Assembly (NCBI RefSeq): GCF_031851795.1
Contig: NZ_CP134696.1
Coordinates: 7,006,001-7,070,000, forward strand
Origin: Pontibacter sp. G13
GTDB taxonomy: Bacteria; Bacteroidota; Bacteroidia; J057
Length of the DNA stretch: 64,000 nucleotides
Direction of reading: 5' to 3'
Under the pieces are notes generated by a model. It saw nothing but the letters and a program-made list of their open reading frames with translations. It was not told where the DNA came from and made no database searches. The number at the start of each line of letters is the position of its first letter. Position 1 is the first letter of the stretch. Positions 9,446-18,410 of this stretch are shown here, one piece after another. The position numbers and the translations under genes were made by a program.

Positions 9446-10612
9446 TTAGAGGAGTTGACGCTGGGCCAGATTTCGCATTAATGCAGAAATTCCAAATGTC
9501 CAAGGTGGAGCCTCGTGTGAATGAACCACCGTGTTCTGGAGCTTGCCGAGTTTGGCCGACGAAATACTGACCACATCGCCCACCTTATGTGTGAAGCCCT
9601 GCCCGACTCCATCACGATCCTGAGTCGGAGCAAAGAGCGTCCCCGTAAACAGCGCAAACCCGTCCGGATACTGGTGATTGTCCCCATAGGTCTGGGCCAC
9701 CAAATCCAACACATCTCGGCTGATCTGGGTCATGTCACTTCGGTCATCCAACAGGAATCCATCCGCTTCTCCCTCTACCTGTACCCGGACTTCTGCCTGG
9801 CGGACATCTGCCAAGCTAAACGTGTGGTCAAACAGCCGGATAAATGGTCCCAATGAGCAAGAAGCATTGTTGTCCTTGGCCTTGCCGAGTAGGAGGGCAC
9901 TGCGGCCTTCGATGTCTCTCAGATTCACGTCATTTCCCAAGGTGGCTCCGAGTACTTGGCCTCGTGCATTGACGGCGAGGACGATTTCCGGCTCGGGGTT
10001 GTTCCATTCGGAGATCGAGAGTACGCCGATCTGAGCTCCCAATCCCACAGAGGAGGTGGGCTGGGATTTGGTGAATACTTCCGCATAGGGACCGATTCCC
10101 ACTTCCAGGTATTGAGACCACATCCCTTCGGATTGTAGCATTTCCTTGAGCTGAATAGCCGCTGGCGAACCGGGAACCATTTCTGAGATGTCGCTGCCGA
10201 TTCGATCGAGGATTTTGCTGCGAATGTCCTCGGCCAAGGATGCATCACCTCCGGCGCGCTCCTCGATCACCCGTTCCAGCATGCTGACTGCGAAGGTTAC
10301 TCCACAAGCCTTGATGCATTGGAGATCGAAGGGAGAAAGAAAATGAGGCTTGGCAAAATCTTGGTTCAGGGTGTTTGTCGCCAATTCTTCGTAAGTGCCG
10401 ATAACCGGAAGATCCTTCCACTGACTAGCATTGAGACTTGGGAGATTGAGCAGATCCGCAGTGGTAGGCGCGATGCTACTGAGATCATAGACACCGGATT
10501 CCGTGATCCAAACTGGGCTTGGACCTGCCAAGGTTCCCGTGGTCCAAACGCGACCGATCAAGGTGCCGGAGAATCCATCCTCGGGCAAAAACTGGGTGTA
10601 TGTATCGTTCAT
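9446..10612 (-). CDS. xylX: 2-keto-3-deoxy-D-pentonate dehydratase, XylX type (FAH superfamily)
   Basis: Fumarylacetoacetate-hydrolase-fold dehydratase that converts 2-keto-3-deoxy-D-pentonate (from D-xylose or D-arabinose) to ketoglutarate semialdehyde. From memory it closely resembles Caulobacter XylX along its full length: DLQCIKACGVTFAVSMLERV near residue 95, MWSQYLEVGIGP, WNNPEPEIVL (metal-binding Glu residues), LGNDVNLRDIEGRSALLLGK (about 225-245), HQYPDGFALFTGT and WTFGISALMRNLA at the C-terminus. 388 residues, as expected. Its ATG overlaps the TGA of the upstream lactonase gene (ATGA), implying translational coupling. The gene order SDR, lactonase, xylX follows the order of reactions. 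Confidence 0.92.
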   Translation of the reverse strand: MNDTYTQFLPEDGFSGTLIGRVWTTGTLAGPSPVWITESGVYDLSSIAPTTADLLNLPSLNASQWKDLPVIGTYEELATNTLNQDFAKPHFLSPFDLQCIKACGVTFAVSMLERVIEERAGGDASLAEDIRSKILDRIGSDISEMVPGSPAAIQLKEMLQSEGMWSQYLEVGIGPYAEVFTKSQPTSSVGLGAQIGVLSISEWNNPEPEIVLAVNARGQVLGATLGNDVNLRDIEGRSALLLGKAKDNNASCSLGPFIRLFDHTFSLADVRQAEVRVQVEGEADGFLLDDRSDMTQISRDVLDLVAQTYGDNHQYPDGFALFTGTLFAPTQDRDGVGQGFTHKVGDVVSISSAKLGKLQNTVVHSHEAPPWTFGISALMRNLAQRQLL

Positions 10613-11499
10613 GAGATTTTGTCAAGGGGTGATGATTGGGCGAATAGGGGAGTGGGGAGGCCTTGGACCCCCGGTTTGAACGAGAAGAGGCTGCCTGCCA
10701 GCGGGAATTCCTCCAACTGTTCATCGCTCAGGAGATATTGGGCGGTGGTCACGTACAGCGTGTCCAAATTGGGGCCACCAAACGTGCAACTCGTGATATT
10801 GGGAACGGGCATGTGAATGATTTGCAAGACCTCCCCCTGAGGAGAAATCTGCGTGATCCGGCTGCCTCCAAACGAACACTGCCAGAGATTGCCGTCCGCA
10901 TCTACCGTCAATCCATCGGGATAGCCTTCCTCGCCATGTAGTCGATAGAGTACGCGCTTGTTGAGGAGCGAGCCATTGCCTGCGAGGTCAAATGCGTAGA
11001 TCTCCCGCTTGATGGTGTCATTGTGGTACATCGTCTGACCATCGGGGCTGAATGCCGGTCCATTGGTGATGATGTAGTCATGGTCCATCTCATGGATGGC
11101 AAGGTCGGGATCGAGGCGATACAGTACGCCCGTGGCCGATTTTTCTGCTTCATCCATCGTGCCGGACCAGAATCGTCCCGCGGCGTCTAGCTTGCCGTCA
11201 TTGAAGCGATTGCCAGGCAAATCCTCCTCGAAATATTGAATGGGGGTGACGGATTCCGTAGCGAAATCCACATAGGCAAATCCCTTTCGGACCGTGGCAA
11301 TGAATCCGCCCTGAGCCCGGGGAGCCAAGCTGGTGATGGCTGGGTCGAATGTCCAGGTATGGGTATTTCCGTCGGTGATCCGGTATCGATGGACCTGCTG
11401 GGAGACAATGTCGACGAAATAAATGGCCTGTTCGTTTTCCACCCAGATGGGACCTTCGCCGAGGATAGCGGGAAGGGCCCATTCACAGGTAATATCCAT
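10609..11499 (-). CDS. SMP-30/gluconolactonase-family sugar lactonase
   Basis: Six-bladed beta-propeller lactonase that would open the pentonolactone formed by the sugar dehydrogenase. LGEGPIW supplies the first metal-ligand Glu, NRFNDGKLDAAGRFWSGTMD the Asn/Asp ligands, NGPAFSPDG and YPDGLTVDADGNLW the later Asn and Asp ligands. The in-frame ATG at 11532 would add 11 residues; I prefer 11499 (MDITCEWALPAILGEGP) because family members begin shortly before the EGP motif. No signal peptide, hence cytoplasmic. It sits 91 bp after the SDR gene and overlaps xylX by 4 bp, so the three are likely one operon. Related to Caulobacter XylC in role. Confidence 0.9.
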   Translation of the reverse strand: MDITCEWALPAILGEGPIWVENEQAIYFVDIVSQQVHRYRITDGNTHTWTFDPAITSLAPRAQGGFIATVRKGFAYVDFATESVTPIQYFEEDLPGNRFNDGKLDAAGRFWSGTMDEAEKSATGVLYRLDPDLAIHEMDHDYIITNGPAFSPDGQTMYHNDTIKREIYAFDLAGNGSLLNKRVLYRLHGEEGYPDGLTVDADGNLWQCSFGGSRITQISPQGEVLQIIHMPVPNITSCTFGGPNLDTLYVTTAQYLLSDEQLEEFPLAGSLFSFKPGVQGLPTPLFAQSSPLDKIS

Positions 11500-11590
11500 G
11501 TCAATGGGTTGAATGCATGAAAAGCCACCCAATCAGGGCAGCATGGAAAAAAACAAGGCCGGATGTCACTAACTGAATCACAAGGGGGGG

Positions 11591-12391
11591 CTACAAGCTT
11601 CCGGCATATTCGGCGTCGGCACCTATGCCTTCGCCACCTAAGCCAAGATATCCGCCATCTACGGGTAGATCGGTTCCGGTAATGAAGCTGGCTTCGTCGG
11701 AGCAAAGAAACATGCACGCGCTGGCCACTTCCTCAGGGCGGCCGCAACGTCTCATCATGTGATAGTTGCCCCAGATCGGTTCGTACTTGGCCTGATCGTA
11801 ATCGGCGGCCTTCAGTACTTCACGCGTCCAGATCCATCCCGGACTCACGGCGTTTACACGGATGCCCATCGGCGCCAGATCAAGAGCGGCACATCGGGTG
11901 ATTTGCCCGACAGCTCCTTTGGCGGCATTGTAGGTCCACCGGCCGGGCTGGGCGATATGTCCCGAGATACTGCTGATATTGACGATGGCACCACCGCCCG
12001 CGGCTTGCATGGGGCCCGAAACTTCTTGGATCATCTTCGCGAATCCCATCGGTCCGACGGTCATCGAGCGGATCCATTCGGCCCGGTTGGCCTGGAGTCC
12101 TGCGGCAACAAATGAAAAGGCATTGTTGATCAGGAAGTCCAAACCACCCATCTTCTCGACGGCAAATTGGACCTGAGCCTCGCAAAAAGCCTCGTCCTGC
12201 ATGTCTCCCTGAATGAAGAAGACCTTGCCACCTTGTTCGCGGAGGGATTGGGTTGTGGCATTTCCGGTTTCCTCATCTATATCGGAAATGACCACCGAGC
12301 AGCCATAGCTCAAAAAAGCCTCCACACAGGCACGCCCGATTCCTTGGGCACCTCCTGTGACGATGGCTCTTTTGTTGGAGAGTCCTCGCAT
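11591..12391 (-). CDS. SDR-family sugar dehydrogenase (probable pentose 1-dehydrogenase)
   Basis: Classical short-chain dehydrogenase of 266 residues: TGGAQGIG cofactor motif at 12-19, INNAF near residue 89, NISSISG with the catalytic Ser, YNAAK catalytic Tyr/Lys near 155, and the usual C-terminal FITGTDLPVDGGY. SDISDEE after strand 2 contains acidic residues that favour NAD over NADP. First gene of the leftward operon with the lactonase and XylX-type dehydratase, so it probably oxidises the free pentose at C1. It is not especially close to Caulobacter XylB as I remember it, so the sugar (D-xylose, D-arabinose or another) remains open. Its promoter must lie close to the repeat locus that begins near 12.48 kb. 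Confidence 0.85.
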   Translation of the reverse strand: MRGLSNKRAIVTGGAQGIGRACVEAFLSYGCSVVISDIDEETGNATTQSLREQGGKVFFIQGDMQDEAFCEAQVQFAVEKMGGLDFLINNAFSFVAAGLQANRAEWIRSMTVGPMGFAKMIQEVSGPMQAAGGGAIVNISSISGHIAQPGRWTYNAAKGAVGQITRCAALDLAPMGIRVNAVSPGWIWTREVLKAADYDQAKYEPIWGNYHMMRRCGRPEEVASACMFLCSDEASFITGTDLPVDGGYLGLGGEGIGADAEYAGSL

Positions 12392-12504
12392 GTGAATGGT
12401 AGTTAGTACATCAAAAAACGTCTAGCCATAATGACCAGATATTCGAACTAAAACTAGCGAGAATTGGCATGCCAATCAAGTTCAGGAGGGTAGATTGAGG
12501 CTTG

Positions 12505-12745
12505 GGATGGGGATTTGGGCGTGCCCCCGCGTGCCTAGACTGGATGATGTCCCTTGGCATGAGGGTCGCAGGGTCGCGTGCTGCATGGGTTCGCTGCGCT
12601 CCGTCCTTCGCTGAAGGCTCCGGACCGCTCCTGGGGGAGCGCCATTACGCCCGCTCACGCCACACCAGCCATCCGCTTAATTTTGCTTGATCTTTTGGCC
12701 GGATCCTGCATCTGGAAATGTTCATTTGGACCCACCAAACTCACA
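12505..12745 (+). repeat. Dispersed palindromic repeat, element A copy 2
   Basis: Second copy of element A: GGGCGTGCCCCCGCGTGCC at the start, GGGTTCGCTGCGCTCCGTCC in the middle, CACGCC...AGCCATCCGC at the end, then TTGCTTGATCTTTTGG and GGAAATGTTCATTTGG exactly as in copy 1. It lies directly upstream of the SDR operon and starts the second composite repeat locus. Confidence 0.72.
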
Positions 12746-12940
12746 TTTCCTCTTGACTGAGGCAGATTTCGGCAAGTGTACTGGCCCGTGGGTAATCCGG
12801 CTCCTGCTCAATCAACATGGCATCCCAAGGAGATCGCCGAGAGTAGGCTTGGCATTCATGCTCGCGCTCTGGAGATCCCCGATCGGCGCCTACGCTGGGG
12901 CCTTGGCTATGGCCGTCGAGGATGACGAGCGAAGGAAATA

Positions 12941-12964
12941 GGGGAATCCCCTTGTGGGTTCCCC
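12941..12964 (+). repeat. Short hairpin motif shared with the 61.9-kb locus
   Basis: GGGGAA (12941-12946) and TTCCCC (12959-12964) flank CCTTGTGGG. The same motif recurs with one substitution at 61859-61882 and 61996-62019, linking this locus to the third repeat region. Confidence 0.6.
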
Positions 12965-12971
12965 GGTGAAA

Positions 12972-14110
12972 GAGCCCCAACGCTCAGGCCTCGGCGTAAG
13001 CCCTTCCGAGATTACGCATTAGATGAGAGGAATGAGCCCGGCCTGCCCGCCAACTCCTGAATCGCCCGCCAATGCCCGTTACACGTCCTTCCAGACAGGC
13101 ATGGGCCGTGGCTTGTGTGTTGGCGCCTGATGTGGAATCTCCCGAGCGCGGAGCCACATGCCACGTGAAAAAAACTCCCTCATCCCGCAAAATTTCGACG
13201 CGGTGGCACCTGTGGGTAGGGAAATTTATGCGGGATCTCACGCCTCGTGCCTTCGCGTCTACCCCTCCACCCCTCCACGTGTCATTCTGAAAAATCTGAA
13301 GGGCAGGCCCGTGCGCTGGGGATTTATTCAGAATCTCGGCAGGAATGAATGCCCGGCCTGCCCGCCAGATCCTGAATCGCCCGCCATCGCGTTGGCCGGG
13401 GCTATGGGCGTTCAGGATGACACAAGGCCTGTACTTGTATCTATTCCGTGCCCCCTCACAAGTCCCCCGAGGCGATCTCTATTGGATGCCATTCAAGCTC
13501 AGGGAGATCCCGGATAGGGCCCCAACGCTCAGGCCTCGGCGTAAGCCCTTCCGGGATGACGCGTTGGGAGAGAGCAATGAATGCCCAGCTTGCCCGCCAG
13601 ATCCTGAATCGCCCGCCAATGCCCCTTACACGTCCTTCCAGACAGGCATGGGCCTTGGGTTGTGTGTCGGGGCCTGATGTGGAATCTCCCTGCGCTCGGA
13701 GCATCATGCCACGCGAAAAAAACTCCCTCATCCCGCAAAATTTCGGAGGCATGGGATCTGTGGGCTGGGAAATTTATGCGGGATCTCACGCCTCGTGCCT
13801 TCGCGTCTACCCCTCCACGTGTCATTCTGAAAAATCTGAAGGGCAGGCCCGTGCGCTGGGGATTTATTCAGAATCTCGGCAGGAATGAATGCCCGGCCTG
13901 CCCGCCAGATCCTGAATCGCCCGCCATCGCGTTGGCCGGGGCTATGGGCGTTCAGGATGACACAAGGCCTGTACTTGTATCTATTCCGTGCCCCCTCACA
14001 AGTCCCCCGAGGCGATCTCTATTGGATGCCATTCAAGCTCAGGGAGATCCCGGATAGGGCCCCAACGCTCAGGCCTCGGCGGAAGCCCTTCCGGAATGAC
14101 GATTTGGTGA
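12972..14110 (+). repeat. Direct duplication (~540 bp) carrying element B
   Basis: A block that begins GCCCCAACGCTCAGGCCTCG repeats at 12974, 13519 and, truncated, at 14059 (periods 545 and 540 bp). Each full block has a first half (element D: text running through CGTCCTTCCAGACAGGC and CTCCCTCATCCCGCAAAATT) and then one element-B unit identical in design to those of the 3.9-6.1-kb array (starting ACGTGTCATTCTG at about 13279 and 13818). The two B copies here share a GTTGGCCGGGGCTATGG variant not seen in the first array. Non-coding; open frames inside are repeat artefacts. Confidence 0.88.
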
Positions 14111-14125
14111 GGGAAGAATGAAAGA

Positions 14126-14350
14126 AGTGCGGATGGCCTGCGGCGGCGATCGGGATGGGAAGGGCGAGCCGTCAGGCGAGGTCCGAGGGCCCTGCCATTG
14201 TCAGGCAGGAAAGAGGGTGTAATCTCCCGCTCATTTGCCAAGCGGTGCATCCCGAGGACGGGAGCGTCAGCGTACCCCTGGAACAGCCCAGCCCGGCGAC
14301 TCATTTGCGGAGAGAGGAAGAAATCCCCAGCACGCCGGGATCGCTCAAAA
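14126..14350 (+). repeat. Dispersed palindromic repeat, element C copy 2
   Basis: Starts GTGCGGATGGCCTGCGGCGG, runs through GGGCGAGCCGTCAGGCGAGG and ends around CACGCCGGGATCGC, nearly identical at both ends to the copy at 6247 but with a different centre. It closes the second composite locus just downstream of the SulP gene end. Confidence 0.76.
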
Positions 14351-14420
14351 CCACAAAATCGATGCAGCCAGAGACTACACCGATTTTGCGGGAATTGGTT
14401 GATGGAAAGCCGGGAAACTC

Positions 14421-15986
14421 CTAGGCCTGCTTTTTGGCCAATGCCGATTCGTAGTCCTTGATGGCTACGAAGTAATCCGGATCTTCCAGTACGTTGACCT
14501 TGCAGATCTTCTCGGCGCGCTTGATGAGCTTCACGCAGTCTTGGCTGAGGTGCAGCAAGTGAACGGTCTTGCCTGCCTGCTCGTATTTCTCGGCGATCTT
14601 GTTGATGGCCTCGATGGCGGATTGGTCCGCGACGCGAGACTCTTTGAAGTCGATAATCACGGATTGTGGATCGTCCTGAATCTCGAATTTGCTCATGAAA
14701 GCGGTCGTAGAGGCAAAGAACAAGGGACCGTAGATCTCATAGTGCTTCACGCCATGCTCGTCGATGCGCTTGCGGGCACGGATGCGGAGTGCATTTTCCC
14801 ACGCAAATGCCAAGGCGCTCAAGATTACCCCGATCAATACGGCTACCGCCAAATCCTCGAATACGGTGATCACAGATACTGCAATGATGACAAATACATC
14901 CATGGGCGGGATCTTGTTGAGCACGCGCAAGCTGGACCATTCGAAGGTGCCGATCGCTACCATGAACATCACACCTACCAGTACCGCAATCGGAATCATC
15001 CCGATGATCTGTCCGAGGATCAGCATGAAGGACAGCAGGAATACCGCCGCCGTGAAGGAAGACAAGCGTGCGCGGGCGCCAGAATTGATGTTGATCATCG
15101 TCTGACCGATCATGGCACATCCGCCCATTCCCCCGAAAAATCCGGTGGCAAAGTTGGCAATCCCCTGAGCGACACTCTCCCGGTTTCCGTCTCCACGTGT
15201 ATCGGTGATTTCATCCACAAGGGTCAGGGTCAACAAACTTTCGATCAGGCCGACTCCGGCGACTTTCAGCGCAAAAGGTAGAATGATCCAAAACGTATCA
15301 ATATTGAGCAGTTCGCTACTCGGGAAAAGCATGAAGAAGGGGGAAAACAGTCCCTCGGACATGGTGGTCATATCCGCTTGGTCACTGATCAGGATGGTGT
15401 CATTGAAGAAAAACATCGCCAAGACGCTGCCAACCACGATCGCAGTCAAGGCAGAAGGAACCGCCTTGGTCAGTTTGGGCAGGAAGAACATGATGCCCAT
15501 CGTCAGGGCAATCAATCCCCAGAATACCAAAAGGCCTGTTCCTTCGAGTGCATCTCCTGCCTTGTCCTTGAATTGGCTGAACTGTGCCAAGAAGATCACG
15601 ATTGCCAAACCATTGACAAACCCCAGCATCACGGAGTGGGGGATCATCCGGATAAATCGGCCCAGCTTGAGCCAACCGAATGCCATTTGGAGTACCCCCG
15701 CCATCATGATCGTCGGAAAGAGGTATTCCACGCCGCTATCAGCGATCAAAGGTGCTACCACGACAGCTACAGCACCTGTTGCGCCGGTGATCATACCCGG
15801 GCGACCTCCCAGCAGAGAAGTGATGATGCCCATCATGAAGGCGGAGAACAGGCCGATTTTGGGGTCCACGCCTGCGATGATGGCAAAGGCAATGGCTTCT
15901 GGTACGAGTGCGATGGCAACGGTCAATCCGGAGAGAATCTCATCCTTGATGTTGCCCCGCTGGCGATCTATGAAGGTATAGGTCAC
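14421..15986 (-). CDS. SulP-family anion transporter with STAS domain
   Basis: Inner-membrane SulP (SLC26) transporter for sulfate, bicarbonate or another anion. The N-terminus shows the family signature (GLTVAIALVPEAIAFAIIAG at residues 21-40), then PGMITGATGAVAVVVAPLI; about 10-12 hydrophobic segments run to residue ~400, followed by a cytoplasmic STAS domain (roughly 410-521) with the VIIDFKESRVADQSAIEAI segment. Length (521) is typical for short bacterial members of the bicarbonate/sulfate group. It stands between repeat locus 2 and a GNAT gene, with no assimilatory sulfate genes nearby, so the anion cannot be assigned. Confidence 0.92.
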   Translation of the reverse strand: MTYTFIDRQRGNIKDEILSGLTVAIALVPEAIAFAIIAGVDPKIGLFSAFMMGIITSLLGGRPGMITGATGAVAVVVAPLIADSGVEYLFPTIMMAGVLQMAFGWLKLGRFIRMIPHSVMLGFVNGLAIVIFLAQFSQFKDKAGDALEGTGLLVFWGLIALTMGIMFFLPKLTKAVPSALTAIVVGSVLAMFFFNDTILISDQADMTTMSEGLFSPFFMLFPSSELLNIDTFWIILPFALKVAGVGLIESLLTLTLVDEITDTRGDGNRESVAQGIANFATGFFGGMGGCAMIGQTMININSGARARLSSFTAAVFLLSFMLILGQIIGMIPIAVLVGVMFMVAIGTFEWSSLRVLNKIPPMDVFVIIAVSVITVFEDLAVAVLIGVILSALAFAWENALRIRARKRIDEHGVKHYEIYGPLFFASTTAFMSKFEIQDDPQSVIIDFKESRVADQSAIEAINKIAEKYEQAGKTVHLLHLSQDCVKLIKRAEKICKVNVLEDPDYFVAIKDYESALAKKQA

Positions 15987-16124
15987 AGTATGCGATACTT
16001 AAAATTGCGTGCAAATGAAGCCGCAAAGGTATGATTATCTGGGAAAGGATGACAATCTGAAAGATGAATTTGATGTGAATTTTTCGCCTAGGGAGGAAGG
16101 GGATTGAAAAAATGAAAGAAAAAG

Positions 16125-16159
16125 CCCTTGATTCATGAAAAAATATCACGAATCAAGGG
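16125..16159 (-). terminator. Rho-independent terminator of the GNAT gene
   Basis: CCCTTGATTC (16125-16134) and GAATCAAGGG (16150-16159) form a perfect 10-bp stem; on the minus strand it is followed by CTTTTTCTTTC. It lies 37 bp beyond the GNAT stop codon and separates that gene from the SulP gene. Confidence 0.85.
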
Positions 16160-16196
16160 AAATTGTTGCAAAGGTTTGAGCCGGGTTGTCGAATGA

Positions 16197-17063
16197 TCAG
16201 CCCAATTCGAAAGACGTAATGCCGAATACCTTGGGCGAAAATGCGGGCGCGGAGCCATAATACATCCGGGCGCATTCCGATTCATAGGCGGCGTCGTGCG
16301 ACTTGACCAGCATCTTGGCCTCTTTGTGATGTACGGGAATGTCCAGAAAGATGGGTTCGCCGACGAAGGCGCTCAGACATGCCTGATAGAGGGCTTTGGC
16401 GACATCGAAATTGTCAGCGAAGAGCGGCCCAATTTTATAGCCTTTTTCCACAGGGCGAATGACTGCGAACCCTTCCAAGTGATTTTCACGGACAAATTGA
16501 AAGGCTTTGGCACCGGGAATCCGAAGCCAAGGTTTCATGAAGGACTGCCGCGGTGCCCCGAAAACTTCCTGATCGTATTGGAGGACTTGGGGAATGTCAG
16601 ATTCGGTGATTTCCGAAATCCGTGGATCTACCTGAAATTCCACTCCGAGTCGCTGGTATCGTTCGTCCCGAAAGGCGATTTCGAACCCTCCACTGGCATA
16701 AAATGGCTGCATGTCCACGACGCCATCCATCCCGATTGGAGCGCCTTTGTCGAGCCTCCTGATCAACTGGTCACGACGATGGAACCAGAGCTTACGCCCG
16801 ATTCCGCGATTGCGATAACCCGGTTTGATGATGAAGAGTCCCATGAACCCCAGTTTACCTCCGTAGGATACCACCGACCCACCTCCGAGCATTTCATCGC
16901 CTTCGAATATGCCGACAAACCCTTCCGGATCTGTGTGGAAAAAGATGTCAGCGTCAAATGGGCCGGGATTCCAACCTTCTTCCCTTGCCCATCGGACGAG
17001 GGTTTGGACTCCTTTCAAGTCCAGCTGGCGAATGTCGAGGGAAATACTTTGTTGCATGGTCAT
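16197..17063 (-). CDS. GNAT-family N-acetyltransferase, two-domain (YitH-like)
   Basis: The N-terminal half is a GNAT acetyltransferase: GFVGIFEGDEMLGGGSVV, then GFMGLFIIKPGYRNRGIGRKLW, where YRNRGIGRKL is the acetyl-CoA pyrophosphate loop. The C-terminal half (from about residue 150) has the pattern of YitH/HolE-type acetyltransferases, with REN.LEGFAVIRPVEKGYKIGPLFADN. I chose the ATG at 17063 over 17132 because the upstream extension is a proline-rich low-complexity stretch not typical of the family. Acceptor substrate unknown. A single gene, ended by the hairpin at 16125. Confidence 0.82.
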   Translation of the reverse strand: MTMQQSISLDIRQLDLKGVQTLVRWAREEGWNPGPFDADIFFHTDPEGFVGIFEGDEMLGGGSVVSYGGKLGFMGLFIIKPGYRNRGIGRKLWFHRRDQLIRRLDKGAPIGMDGVVDMQPFYASGGFEIAFRDERYQRLGVEFQVDPRISEITESDIPQVLQYDQEVFGAPRQSFMKPWLRIPGAKAFQFVRENHLEGFAVIRPVEKGYKIGPLFADNFDVAKALYQACLSAFVGEPIFLDIPVHHKEAKMLVKSHDAAYESECARMYYGSAPAFSPKVFGITSFELG

Positions 17064-17348
17064 CGGAATTGAAAAGGGTTTGAGGGGAAACGGTTGGGAA
17101 TTGGGGATTGTTGTTGGGGGAGGGGCCAACATAAATCTAATCCAAGGTGTGTCAGAAACAAATAGACAGGAAAGGCGGGAGTATGTAAATTGGTAATCGA
17201 ACGTTGTTAGATTTTGAATATTACTGAATTCGGATATGATTGATTACATTGGATTTAGTATAAAGCCTAAGTTCGGTTTTTAGAAAAATATGGATTACTT
17301 GAATATATTGGGCAGCCCCATCCATGAAAGAATCTGATATCATCCTTC

Positions 17349-18365
17349 ATGAAAACCCGATTTTCCCAAACAGCCTTACTTTTCCTTTCTTTATTCAGCT
17401 GTTGGCGATGCGCCAATGTGTCTCAAATTCCATTCCCCGAAACAGCTCCTCAATTGGTGGTCAATTGCGTATTCTCGCCGGACAGTACCTGGAAGGTGAA
17501 TGTCTCGCAAACCCGCGGATTGGGGGATTTTTCGTATGAACCCCACTATATCGAACATGCAAGGGTGATCTTGTGGGAGGCTGATTCGTTGTTGGATACC
17601 CTATCCTATGACCGAAATGGAAATTACCTTTTCTCCCAAAAGCCTATCTCGGGGGTAGTATACCGAATACGTGTGGAAGCCACTGGATATGATCCCGTGG
17701 AGGCCAGTGATATGATTCCCGAACAAGTACCTGTGATCGAAAATTTGGTTTGGGATCAATCACGGAAGGTAACTCTAGGGGATGAAATGGGGGGAGTGTA
17801 TTCTTCCTTTCCTATCAATTTCGAGCTTGTGGATTCCGGGAGATCCATCAATCGATATCTACTTCAATTGACCCAAATTGATAGCTGCGATTGTCTGGAT
17901 CACCCATATCGTCCCCATTTAAATAGGAAAACAGATGGGTGGACCACTTATGGGTTAGACCATCGGGTACCGGTGGCCGAATCTGCAGGAAAAAAACATG
18001 GGCGGTTAATGTTTACAAGCGAAGCCCTGCTGACTGATAGGACCGCCATGGAGGCTTATAGTGATACTGGATATTTGTTTTACGTCCATCATATCCCAGA
18101 AACGGGAATGGATACCCTGTGGAGAGGTAATACCAGTGCTTGGGGTGAATATAATGCTCCCCGAAAGCAATACGTCCGTACCTATTTGGATGCGTGGAAT
18201 ATGAGCGATGCCTTGTACCGATATCACTTGAGCTACTGGACCCAATCCTATGCAGCGGGAGACCCTTTTGCCTACCATATCAATGCCTATAGCAATACCA
18301 CCAACCAATTAGGAATTTTTGCGGGCTATCAGCGCAAATGGTTCTTGATGTATGCACATGGATAA
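17349..18365 (+). CDS. DUF4249 lipoprotein (partner of TonB receptor)
   Basis: Exported lipoprotein of the DUF4249 family, which in Bacteroidota is encoded next to TonB-dependent receptors and is thought to sit at the outer membrane as an accessory. Signal MKTRFSQTALLFLSLFSC gives a lipobox-like LFSC. The family start follows: QLVVNCVFSPDSTWKVNVSQTRG, then ARVILWEADSLLDTL and YRIRVEATGYDPVEASDMIPE. 338 residues. The TonB receptor starts 45 bp downstream, so the two are co-transcribed; here the lipoprotein comes first, the reverse of the pair at 24.4-27.6 kb. Ligand unknown. Confidence 0.85.
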   Translation: MKTRFSQTALLFLSLFSCWRCANVSQIPFPETAPQLVVNCVFSPDSTWKVNVSQTRGLGDFSYEPHYIEHARVILWEADSLLDTLSYDRNGNYLFSQKPISGVVYRIRVEATGYDPVEASDMIPEQVPVIENLVWDQSRKVTLGDEMGGVYSSFPINFELVDSGRSINRYLLQLTQIDSCDCLDHPYRPHLNRKTDGWTTYGLDHRVPVAESAGKKHGRLMFTSEALLTDRTAMEAYSDTGYLFYVHHIPETGMDTLWRGNTSAWGEYNAPRKQYVRTYLDAWNMSDALYRYHLSYWTQSYAAGDPFAYHINAYSNTTNQLGIFAGYQRKWFLMYAHG

Positions 18366-18410
18366 CCTTGGACATTCCCCCGACTCAGTTGACCTCCCAA
18401 TTCCTACCCT

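Noticed and set aside
13158-14057. Open frames of 110-146 codons in the second repeat locus
   Set aside because: They repeat the same B and D text at 540-bp spacing in shifting frames; repeat artefacts.
14541-16034. Plus-strand frames of 218-258 codons opposite the SulP gene
   Set aside because: Antisense to an intact SulP/STAS gene; translation is full of Gln, His and Ser-rich shadow text.
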